Under the pieces are notes generated by a model. The model ran no database searches, was not told the origin of the DNA, and was given only the letters and a program-made list of their open reading frames with translations. Positions 7,117 through 14,042 of a stretch of 64,000 nucleotides of DNA are shown piece after piece; the first letter of the stretch is position 1, and every line of letters starts with the position of its first letter. Position numbers and translations under genes: made by a program. The stretch spans positions 2,039,001-2,103,000 of the forward strand of contig NZ_CP119677.1 of the NCBI RefSeq assembly GCF_029318685.1. Reading direction: 5' to 3'. This DNA comes from Ruminiclostridium papyrosolvens DSM 2782 (GTDB lineage Bacteria; Bacillota; Clostridia; Acetivibrionales; DSM-1351).

Positions 7117-8568
7117 ATGATAGGAAGTATCGAAAAACGTGGGAAGAATAGTTGTCGTTTAATTGTAAGTGGAGGGATTGGACAAGATGGGAAATATATA
7201 AAATATCAAAAAACAATCAAATTCAACTATGACGATGAAAAGAAAAGACAAAAAGAAGCTGAAAAAGAATTATCACTCTTCATTGCTGAGATTGAAAAAA
7301 ATCAGTACATTGAACCTTCAAGATTAACTTTATCAGACTTTGCTGAAAAATGGATAAAAGATTATGGTAAAACTAATTTAGCACCAAAAACTTTATACAG
7401 GTATGAAGAAATGTTAAATAGCAGAATTTTGCCTGCTCTAGGACATTTAAAAATTGAAAAAATTAAACCTACACACTTGCTTGAATTCTATAACAACTTA
7501 TCTGAAGATGGAATAAGATTAGATTCAAAATATAAGGCAAAAAAAGAATTCAATGAATTACTGAAAACTTTAGAAATATCTCTTTATGATTTACAGAAAA
7601 TTAGCCTTGTAGATATTAGAACATTAAAAAGGGTTGCTAAATCTGAAACGATTAGTATGTCTACAGCAGTAAAAATTATTGATTCATTAAAGCAAAATAT
7701 TAAAAAAATTAAAATAGAAGATTATTTTGAGGTGATAGAAACGGGAAAACTATCAGATCAGACAATAAAACATCATCATAGGCTTATTTCTGCAATGCTA
7801 GAAAAAGCAGTTAAGTGGCAATTATTACTTAACAATCCGGCTGAAAGAGTAGAACCTCCCAAAGTAGTAAAGGGCGAGGTTCCACATTATGATGAGTCTC
7901 AGGCCGTTACTTTATTGAATTATTTGGAGAAAGAGCCTATAAAATTTCAAGCTATGGTTAATCTAGCATTATATGCCCAAATGCGAGAAGGAGAAATAAT
8001 GGGGCTTGAATGGAAAGATATAAATATGAAAGAAAGAACTATTAATATTAGACAAGCAGCTCAGTATATCCCTAAAAGGGGAGTATTTATTAAAGAACCA
8101 AAGAACGAATCTTCAAAAAGAACTGTTACGGTTCCTAAAAACGTTATGGAAATTCTAAAAGAACTTAGAAAAATACAGATGCAAGAAGAAAAAGAGGCCG
8201 GCACTCGTTGGAAGAAAAATAATAATGAGCAAAATACTGATGCAAACGAAGTAAGAAAATTTATTTTTACAACATGGGATGGTGAATTAATGCATCCGTA
8301 TACTCCTACTAAGCAATTTAAAAAGTTCATTGATTTATATGGTTTGCCCAAATTAACTTTTCACGGACTGAGACATACTGGTATTACGCTACTTCTTGGA
8401 AATGGTGCAGATATAGATTCAGTTAGCAGAAGGGCAGGACATAGCCAAAGGTCAACTACATTGAATATCTACTCTCACAGTCTGAGAAGTAAGGATGTAG
8501 CTAACGCAAATAAATTAGGAAATATTCTTAACAAGAGCAAAAAGGAAAAGCTTGGTAAAAAGGCTTGA
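7117..8568 (+). CDS. int: Prophage tyrosine recombinase (integrase)
   Basis: A 483-residue tyrosine recombinase. An Arm-DNA-binding region (about 1-62) precedes a SAM-like core-binding domain (about 65-260) and a catalytic domain (about 265-475). The catalytic set is visible: Arg290 in MREGEIMGLEW, His416 and Arg419 in HGLRHT, His442 in AGHSQ and the nucleophile Tyr452 in NIYSH. About 70 residues resembling a small helix-turn-helix segment (roughly 130-205) interrupt the core-binding domain, making the protein longer than the usual 360-400. The ATG follows ACAGGAGGTATTAAAATA. It should integrate and, with an excisionase not in this window, excise the element at the neighbouring tRNA-Trp. Confidence 0.95.
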   Translation: MIGSIEKRGKNSCRLIVSGGIGQDGKYIKYQKTIKFNYDDEKKRQKEAEKELSLFIAEIEKNQYIEPSRLTLSDFAEKWIKDYGKTNLAPKTLYRYEEMLNSRILPALGHLKIEKIKPTHLLEFYNNLSEDGIRLDSKYKAKKEFNELLKTLEISLYDLQKISLVDIRTLKRVAKSETISMSTAVKIIDSLKQNIKKIKIEDYFEVIETGKLSDQTIKHHHRLISAMLEKAVKWQLLLNNPAERVEPPKVVKGEVPHYDESQAVTLLNYLEKEPIKFQAMVNLALYAQMREGEIMGLEWKDINMKERTINIRQAAQYIPKRGVFIKEPKNESSKRTVTVPKNVMEILKELRKIQMQEEKEAGTRWKKNNNEQNTDANEVRKFIFTTWDGELMHPYTPTKQFKKFIDLYGLPKLTFHGLRHTGITLLLGNGADIDSVSRRAGHSQRSTTLNIYSHSLRSKDVANANKLGNILNKSKKEKLGKKA

Positions 8569-8616
8569 CTTTTATTTGTATATAATTAGTTTTATTAACA
8601 CTTATTTGTTCTTAGT

Positions 8617-8637
8617 TTTTCCCCAAATTTTCCCCAA
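8617..8637. repeat. Tandem TTTTCCCCAA repeat, possible integrase arm-type sites
   Basis: Two copies of TTTTCCCCAA are spaced 11 bases start to start (one helical turn) between the integrase stop and the tRNA. Short direct repeats near an attachment site are candidate arm-binding sites for the integrase N-terminal domain. This is inferred from position alone. Confidence 0.35.
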
Positions 8638-8670
8638 CACTTAAAAACACCGTAATTTATGATAACATAC

Positions 8671-8704
8671 AAAAAGCCTAGAAGCTTTACAGCTCTAGGC
8701 TTTT
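8671..8704 (-). terminator. Terminator of tRNA-Trp (also terminates integrase on the other strand)
   Basis: AAAAGCCTAGA and TCTAGGCTTTT form an 11-bp perfect stem around an 11-base loop with flanking A and T runs on either side. It works in both directions: for the leftward tRNA and for the rightward integrase. Confidence 0.88.
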
Positions 8705-8707
8705 CTG

Positions 8708-8783
8708 TGGCAGGGGAGACAGGACTTGAACCCGCAGCCGACGGTTTTGGAGACCGCTACTCTACCAATTGCGCTACTCCCCT
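8708..8783 (-). tRNA. tRNA-Trp (anticodon CCA), probable prophage attachment site
   Basis: The 76-base minus-strand sequence folds as a tRNA: acceptor AGGGGAG/CTCCCCT (7 bp), anticodon stem GCGGT/ACCGT with loop CTCCAAA (anticodon CCA), T arm GCGGG-TTCAAGT-CCTGT, discriminator G and an encoded CCA end. Its 3' end points to the integrase, the standard arrangement when a phage uses the tRNA 3' part as attB and restores the gene on integration. Confidence 0.95.
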
Positions 8784-8860
8784 AAGACGAATATTAGTAT
8801 ACAATAGACTATATTATTTTGTCAATGAAAAACTTTAAAATAAGGAAAAATGTTTTTTCC

Positions 8861-8889
8861 TTGAAAAAATTGTGTATAAAAAGTAAAAT
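8861..8889 (+). promoter_or_regulatory. Promoter for the DUF881 pair
   Basis: TTGAAA, a 17-base spacer and TAAAAT. A palindrome (AAGGAAAAA / TTTTTCCTT, 8842-8862) overlaps the upstream edge and could be an operator. Confidence 0.45.
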
Positions 8890-8942
8890 TATATAAAGAG
8901 GGAACCAAGGAGAAAATAATAAAGTATACAAAAGAGGCTATA

Positions 8943-9674
8943 ATGAAGTTAAAAGACAATTTTATTATTCTATTTTTCATATTTGCCATTTTTGGTATGC
9001 TGGCCACGGTACAAATAAGAAGTACCGTCAGTATGCAAAAACAGTCTGCTCTTACACTTGACTATAACAGGCTAAAAAGTCAGTTGGATACAAGAGTTAA
9101 GGAAGGAGAGCAGTATAAGGCGCAGATAGCGGAGCTGGAACACAAAAAGGAAGATTTTATGAAAGCTTCTCCCGGAACAAATTCCAGTAACAGCTTAAAA
9201 AACGAGCTGGATTATCTTAGATTCATATCAGCGTTAACCGATGTGACCGGGGATGGTGTAGTAATAACCTTAAATGATGCAGAAAAACCGGACCCTGCAA
9301 GTCAAATGAATTATATAATTCACGATTACGAGGTTTATGGTATTATAAACGATTTGAGAAATGCCGGAGCACAGGCCATATCAATTAATGATGAAAGGCT
9401 TATTGCAACCAGTGAACAGATTTGTACAGGCCCTACAATAAAAATCAATAAAAACAGGTACGCGGTTCCTTTTGAAATAAAAGCAATAGGCGATCCTGAC
9501 AAGTTGTACTCTGCAATAAAGAACAGTGATGTGGTTAGCGGATTAGTGCAATATAAAAAGCGTGTTACAATAGAACAAAAAAATAATATTGTTGTACCAA
9601 AATTTATGAATGACATCAATGGATTGATTTCCAAGCTGGAGGTAGCAGATAATGAAAGCAAAAAGGAGCAGTAG
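8943..9674 (+). CDS. DUF881 family membrane-anchored coiled-coil protein (first of pair)
   Basis: A 243-residue protein with one N-terminal membrane segment (about 7-25), a heptad-rich coiled coil (about 32-75) and a DUF881 domain (about 85-235). The domain's recurring features are present: GDGVVITLNDA, then INDLRNAGAQAISINDERL and a VPFEIKAIGDPDKL strand near the end. The type II topology puts the domain outside the membrane. Family members (YlxW/YlxX-like) lie near division or sporulation genes in Firmicutes, with no proven biochemical function. The stop overlaps the start of a paralogue, so the two are co-translated and probably act together. Confidence 0.88.
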   Translation: MKLKDNFIILFFIFAIFGMLATVQIRSTVSMQKQSALTLDYNRLKSQLDTRVKEGEQYKAQIAELEHKKEDFMKASPGTNSSNSLKNELDYLRFISALTDVTGDGVVITLNDAEKPDPASQMNYIIHDYEVYGIINDLRNAGAQAISINDERLIATSEQICTGPTIKINKNRYAVPFEIKAIGDPDKLYSAIKNSDVVSGLVQYKKRVTIEQKNNIVVPKFMNDINGLISKLEVADNESKKEQ

Positions 9675-10356
9675 AAACATATCCATAGCATTAGTCTGTG
9701 TAATTCTGGGACTTGCACTTTCCTGGCAGTTTCAAAGTATACGAAATAATGCAAAGGTGATGACCTTGGAAAATCAGAAGAAAGATGATCTGGTCGTAAA
9801 AATATTAAATGAGCAGAAAAACAACGAGAACTTAAGAGCAAAGTTCAATGAGCTACAAGCTCAGTTATCCAAGTTTGAGAATGCAAGAGGTAATTCGGAT
9901 GAAAATCTAAAACTTTTGTCGGACGAAATACAAAAGCTGAAAACTGTTGCAGGATTGACCAAGGTTAAAGGAAAAGGGGTTATTGTTACATTCAGCAAGG
10001 ATGATGCTTTAAGCGTTGAAGATAATGATTTGCTGTTTGTGTTAAATGAGCTGAGAGCCACAGATGCTCAGGCACTTGCCATAAATGACCAAAGAATAAC
10101 TGATACAAGCGAAGTCAGAGGAGCAGGCGGATACATAAATGTTAACGGCAGGCATGTGCTTCCACCATATGTTATAAAGGCTATTGTTGACCCTGATGAT
10201 GCAGTAAATGCGTTAAATATGGTCGGCGGAGTTTTTGAACAAATAAAGGTATTCGTCAACGTCAGTGTTCAGAAATCAGATAATGTTGAACTTCCTTCAA
10301 TAGGTGAAGAATTAATAAAAACTGATAAACTTAAAGTAATAGAAAATAGCAAATAG
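9652..10356 (+). CDS. DUF881 family membrane-anchored coiled-coil protein (second of pair)
   Basis: A 234-residue paralogue of the preceding gene with the same layout: membrane segment at about 10-27, coiled coil at about 33-100 and DUF881 domain after that (GKGVIVTFSKDD, LNELRATDAQALAINDQRI, VLPPYVIKAIVDPDDA). The ATG lies inside the end of the upstream gene behind GGAGG, a 23-base overlap. The shared architecture suggests that the two proteins pair through their coiled coils. Function unknown. Confidence 0.88.
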   Translation: MKAKRSSRNISIALVCVILGLALSWQFQSIRNNAKVMTLENQKKDDLVVKILNEQKNNENLRAKFNELQAQLSKFENARGNSDENLKLLSDEIQKLKTVAGLTKVKGKGVIVTFSKDDALSVEDNDLLFVLNELRATDAQALAINDQRITDTSEVRGAGGYINVNGRHVLPPYVIKAIVDPDDAVNALNMVGGVFEQIKVFVNVSVQKSDNVELPSIGEELIKTDKLKVIENSK

Positions 10357-10375
10357 ACATCAGACTTACATTAAG

Positions 10376-10419
10376 AATCCTTAGAGAGTGATATAACTCA
10401 CTTCTTTGAGGATTTTTTT
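10376..10419 (+). terminator. Terminator after the DUF881 pair
   Basis: AATCCT / AGGATT outer stem and GAGTG / CTCAC inner stem around ATATAA, ending in a run of seven T. It separates the DUF881 pair from pdaA. Confidence 0.8.
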
Positions 10420-10526
10420 GTTATAGGCAAAAGTTGTTCTAAAAAGATAGACGAACTATATATAAATATATGAGAAACATTTTTATTTGAGATTTTAGAA
10501 CAACTGCGATGACGGAGGTAATATAA

Positions 10527-11456
10527 TTGAAAAAAAATATGGCGATTACCGTAATGGCTTTAATGGTAGGGATAGCTTTGATTTTTTCATTTTTTACAAT
10601 TAAGAAATATAGGGATTCAAAATCGGATTCTGAATTTTCTGATATTGGAGGAGTATACAGTGCAAGCAGTAACAAAGTTGATTTTTCTACTGAACTGACA
10701 GGCAAGTTGGTAGAAGGAAATAGTTCAGTCAAAGAAGGAGAAGTATCAGATAAAAGTTTATATCCAAATGATAAAAAAAGATGCTGGGGCATGGCTAGGC
10801 AAACAGATAATCAAACACCCAGAGCTGACCCGGGAACTCCTGAGCTTCTTTCAAAATATGGAGCCAAATATCTTGGTGATGTAAGTAAAAAGACAATTTA
10901 TCTTACATTCGATGAAGGCTATGAAAATGGCTATACGGGGCAAATTCTTGATACGCTGAGGGACAATAATGTAAAGGCAGCTTTTTTTATAACAGGTCCC
11001 TACCTAAAAGAGCATCAGGATTTAGTACGCAGGATGGTTGAGGAAGGGCACACAGTTGGAAACCATACAATACATCACCCGAGTCTGCCGGAAAAAAGTG
11101 ATTCTCAGGTTGAAGAGGAAGTGGTAGGGCTGGAGCGTGCTTTTACGGAAAAATTCGGTGCAAAAATGACTTTTCTCAGACCTCCCAAGGGCGAATACAG
11201 TGAACGTACCCTGAGTATTACAAATAAGCTTGGATATTGCAACCTTTTCTGGAGTTTTGCATATGATGACTGGTACAGGGATAAGGTAAGAGGCCCTGAG
11301 TATGCATATAAAGTGGTAATGCGTAATCTTCATAATGGCGAGATTATGTTGCTGCATGCAGTATCAAAAGATAATGCAGACGCATTAGGGATGATTATCA
11401 AAGGTGCGCGTGAAAATGGCTATGAGTTTGGTAACGTTCAGGAGCTGGCAAATTAA
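10527..11456 (+). CDS. pdaA: Polysaccharide deacetylase, PdaA-type (spore cortex delta-lactam synthesis)
   Basis: A 309-residue carbohydrate esterase 4 protein with an N-terminal membrane anchor or signal (about 5-24) and a NodB-type domain (about 118-305). TFDEGYENGY carries Asp129, with Glu130 where the second Asp of ordinary deacetylases would be, a substitution like that of PdaA proteins (TFDNGYENG in Bacillus). NHTIHHPS supplies the metal-binding His180 and His184, and RPPKGEYS follows. PdaA removes acetyl from muramic residues to form the muramic delta-lactam of spore cortex. The start is TTG behind GGAGGTAATATAA. The following genes are sporulation genes, fitting this role. Confidence 0.88.
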   Translation: MKKNMAITVMALMVGIALIFSFFTIKKYRDSKSDSEFSDIGGVYSASSNKVDFSTELTGKLVEGNSSVKEGEVSDKSLYPNDKKRCWGMARQTDNQTPRADPGTPELLSKYGAKYLGDVSKKTIYLTFDEGYENGYTGQILDTLRDNNVKAAFFITGPYLKEHQDLVRRMVEEGHTVGNHTIHHPSLPEKSDSQVEEEVVGLERAFTEKFGAKMTFLRPPKGEYSERTLSITNKLGYCNLFWSFAYDDWYRDKVRGPEYAYKVVMRNLHNGEIMLLHAVSKDNADALGMIIKGARENGYEFGNVQELAN

Positions 11457-11474
11457 ACGATTAGAGGGTTGGAT

Positions 11475-11816
11475 ATGGCGGGGAGAATGAGTTCGACAGG
11501 TAAAAGCAAAAATAAAAAAAACATAAAAACTCCTGCGGTAAAAAATAACAAACCTAAGTTCCGAGAAAAAATTACGGAGATGCTTGAGTTACCAAAAGAG
11601 ATTGTTTTAAATATGCCTAAACTTGTTATGTTGGGCAACGGGGATGTTATTATCGAAAATTACAAGGGAATTGTAGAGTATGCGGAAGGTGTAATACGCG
11701 TAAATACTACATCCGGGATTATTAAATTAACAGGTACTGATATTTATATTAAGGAGATTACGGCAGAAAATATTATGGTGTACGGAAACATATTGTCGCT
11801 TGAATTCCTGAAGTAA
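11475..11816 (+). CDS. yqfC: Sporulation protein YqfC (YabP/YqfC family)
   Basis: A small protein (113 residues) with a lysine-rich N terminus followed by the YabP/YqfC domain: LELPKEIVLNMPKLVMLGN, then beta strands with VIIENYKGIVEY and GIIKLTGTDI. In Bacillus this gene is under mother-cell sigma E control and its product is needed for efficient sporulation. I prefer the ATG at 11475, six bases behind AGAGGG; an in-frame TTG two codons earlier lies against that site. yqfD follows directly. Confidence 0.9.
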   Translation: MAGRMSSTGKSKNKKNIKTPAVKNNKPKFREKITEMLELPKEIVLNMPKLVMLGNGDVIIENYKGIVEYAEGVIRVNTTSGIIKLTGTDIYIKEITAENIMVYGNILSLEFLK

Positions 11817-11848
11817 TTACTTTCAAGGGAAATACGGGGGTAACGAAA

Positions 11849-13045
11849 ATGTTAATTTGGAGGTTGTGGAATTATACACTTGGATATGTTATTATAGTAG
11901 TTGAAGGATATTTTTTGGAAAAATTTATTAATATATGTACACATCGGCAGATTAGACTATGGAATGTTAAATGGATTAGCAGCAGCAAATTAACTATGAA
12001 AATCAGTATAAAAGATTTCAGAATGTTGAGACCTGTTGCAAAGAAATCAAGGTGCAGAGTACATATTAACAGGAAAAAGGGTCTTCCCTTTTTAATATAT
12101 AAATACAAAAACCGAAAGGCATTTGTTATCGGTGCAGCTGTATGTATAATTACTTTTTTCATAATATCCTCATTTATATGGGATGTATCGATTACAGGGA
12201 ATGACAAGGTTTCCACAGAAGTTATATTAGAGAAGCTCTATGAAAACGGAATAAAGCCCGGGGCATTAAAATTCAGCATAAATCCTGATAGCGTTGTAGA
12301 TAATATAATGCTTGGGATAAATGATCTCTCTAGGATAAGCGTTTCGGTCAGGGGGACAAGAGTTTTTGTCAATGTTTCTGAAAGGGTGAAACCTCCGGAT
12401 TTAATAGATAAAAACTTACCATGCAATCTGGTTGCCGCAAAGGATGGTGTTATATATTCAATAGTAGCGAAAGAAGGCCTTGAAACAGTTAAAATTGGTG
12501 AGACAGTAACAAAAGGTCAGCTACTTGTTACAGGAACAATAGAGAACGTTAAAAATCCTGAAGCCCCTCCCCTTATGGTTCACTCAATGGGGTCTGTGAA
12601 AGCCAGGACATGGTATGAAGCCAGTAGTCAGGTTGAGCAAACACTTGTTAAAACCAAAAGAACGGGTTTTGAGAAAGATAGGTACTCTCTTGCTTTTTTT
12701 ACAAAAAAACTCAAATTATTTCATAGAAAAATTCCATATAATAATTCGGAACATATAGAGGTAAAAAAGAAACTTTCATTAGGTAAGAATTTTGCTTTAC
12801 CTGTAGAGTGGGTTGTTGACAAATACTATGAGTACGAATTGATTCAGGAAAAGCTAGATATTGACAGAGCAAAGCAAATAGCAGCCGATAAGGCATTTAA
12901 GCAAGTACAGGAACAGATACCGCAAGGAGCAGAGATAGCTAAAAAGAATGTATACTATACCGAGAATGATGATGGTAAGATAACTGCTAATGTAACGGTA
13001 GAATGTATAGAAGACATTGGAGTTACACAGATGATAGGAGGCTAA
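11849..13045 (+). CDS. yqfD: Sporulation protein YqfD
   Basis: A 398-residue protein of the YqfD family. The N-terminal 90 residues hold the conserved soluble part (WNYTLGYVIIVVEGYFLEKF, then KFRMLRPVAKKSRCRVHI-like pattern), one membrane segment lies at about 93-112 (FVIGAAVCIITFFIISSFIW), and a large extracytoplasmic region follows with ISVSVRGTRVFVNVSERV and GVIYSIVAKEG. It works in the sporulating mother cell with YqfC; the mechanism is not settled. Start ATG 13 bases behind a GGGGG. Confidence 0.9.
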   Translation: MLIWRLWNYTLGYVIIVVEGYFLEKFINICTHRQIRLWNVKWISSSKLTMKISIKDFRMLRPVAKKSRCRVHINRKKGLPFLIYKYKNRKAFVIGAAVCIITFFIISSFIWDVSITGNDKVSTEVILEKLYENGIKPGALKFSINPDSVVDNIMLGINDLSRISVSVRGTRVFVNVSERVKPPDLIDKNLPCNLVAAKDGVIYSIVAKEGLETVKIGETVTKGQLLVTGTIENVKNPEAPPLMVHSMGSVKARTWYEASSQVEQTLVKTKRTGFEKDRYSLAFFTKKLKLFHRKIPYNNSEHIEVKKKLSLGKNFALPVEWVVDKYYEYELIQEKLDIDRAKQIAADKAFKQVQEQIPQGAEIAKKNVYYTENDDGKITANVTVECIEDIGVTQMIGG

Positions 13046-13051
13046 TAATAC

Positions 13052-14020
13052 TTGGCGGATATAACAGAGAAAAGTGTGGAGTTTTATACAATTGAACATG
13101 CAATGAATATCTTTGGAAATTATGATGAAAACATAAAAATTATAGAAGAAGCGTTTAAGGTAAAAGTTTTGACACGGGGTACATCCATCAGGATAAACGG
13201 TGAGACAGATAGTGTAAGTAAGGCTGAAACAGTTCTTAACAAGCTTCTTGATATTGCTAAACAAGGACAGTCAATTACCAGACAAAATGTGCTTTATCTG
13301 GTAGGTTTGTCTAATGAGAAGCAGATAGAAAAGGCGGATGAAATCCTTACGGATTACGTTTGCCTTACTGCAAAAGGCAAACAAATAAAATATAAAACTC
13401 ATGGTCAAAAAATATATGTTGATGCCATTAAAAAGAATGACATAGTTTTTGGTATTGGTCCTGCGGGAACCGGGAAAACTTTTCTTGCGGTGGCTATGGC
13501 TGTAACGGCGTTCAGGAATAAGGAAGTTGACAGGATTATACTGACAAGACCGGCGGTGGAGGCAGGAGAAAAACTGGGCTTTTTACCCGGGGACTTACAA
13601 AATAAGGTAGACCCATATTTAAGACCTTTATATGATGGGTTATATGAGATTATGGGTGCCGACCTTTATCTAAAATATCTTGAAAGAGGTATGATTGAGA
13701 TAGCACCTCTTGCATATATGAGGGGAAGAACTCTGGACAATTCCTTTATAATATTAGATGAGGCCCAGAACACAACACCTGAACAGATGAAGATGTTTCT
13801 CACAAGAATCGGGTTTAATTCAAAGGCAGTTATTACCGGCGACATTACACAGATTGATTTGCCGGGGGACAAGAAATCAGGCCTCAAAGAGGTCACCAAT
13901 ATACTTTCGGGTATAGAAGGAATATCATTTGTTAACCTTACAGAAAAGGATGTTGTAAGGCATGAACTGGTTCAAAAAATTATAATAGCATACGATAAAC
14001 ACGATTCGGACAAAAAGTGA
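13052..14020 (+). CDS. PhoH family ATPase (PhoL/YqfE-type)
   Basis: A 322-residue P-loop ATPase. An N-terminal KH-like segment (about 30-75) precedes the PhoH domain with Walker A GPAGTGKT at 136-143, a TRPAVEAGEKLGFLPG motif and Walker B FIILDEAQN near 233-240. PhoH proteins are linked to RNA metabolism and ribosome maturation, and the gene sits two genes before ybeY as in Bacillus. The start is TTG with GGAGG about 10 bases upstream, 6 bases after the yqfD stop. Confidence 0.93.
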   Translation: MADITEKSVEFYTIEHAMNIFGNYDENIKIIEEAFKVKVLTRGTSIRINGETDSVSKAETVLNKLLDIAKQGQSITRQNVLYLVGLSNEKQIEKADEILTDYVCLTAKGKQIKYKTHGQKIYVDAIKKNDIVFGIGPAGTGKTFLAVAMAVTAFRNKEVDRIILTRPAVEAGEKLGFLPGDLQNKVDPYLRPLYDGLYEIMGADLYLKYLERGMIEIAPLAYMRGRTLDNSFIILDEAQNTTPEQMKMFLTRIGFNSKAVITGDITQIDLPGDKKSGLKEVTNILSGIEGISFVNLTEKDVVRHELVQKIIIAYDKHDSDKK

Positions 14021-14042
14021 GCTTGGATTCGGGGGATAGCCA

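Larger units (their letters stand above)
1..8706. mobile_element. Right end of a prophage integrated next to tRNA-Trp
   Basis: A late-gene block (giant virion-type protein, holin, endolysin, small membrane protein) is followed by accessory leftward genes and a tyrosine integrase whose 3' end faces a tRNA-Trp gene. This is the usual layout of the integrase end of a tRNA-targeting temperate phage. The left end, head/tail genes and repressor lie outside the window. The right boundary is an estimate: the core repeat would lie in or beside the tRNA 3' end, but without the left junction it cannot be fixed. No broken genes are visible in this part, so the element could be intact. Confidence 0.85.

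Noticed and set aside
9335-9841. 168-codon minus-strand frame across the DUF881 pair
   Set aside because: Antisense to two conserved coding genes, Ser/Phe/Leu-rich as expected of reversed helical coding sequence.
10441-10526. Sigma G promoter before pdaA
   Set aside because: CATTTTTA resembles a sigma G -10 but no matching -35 lies at the right distance.
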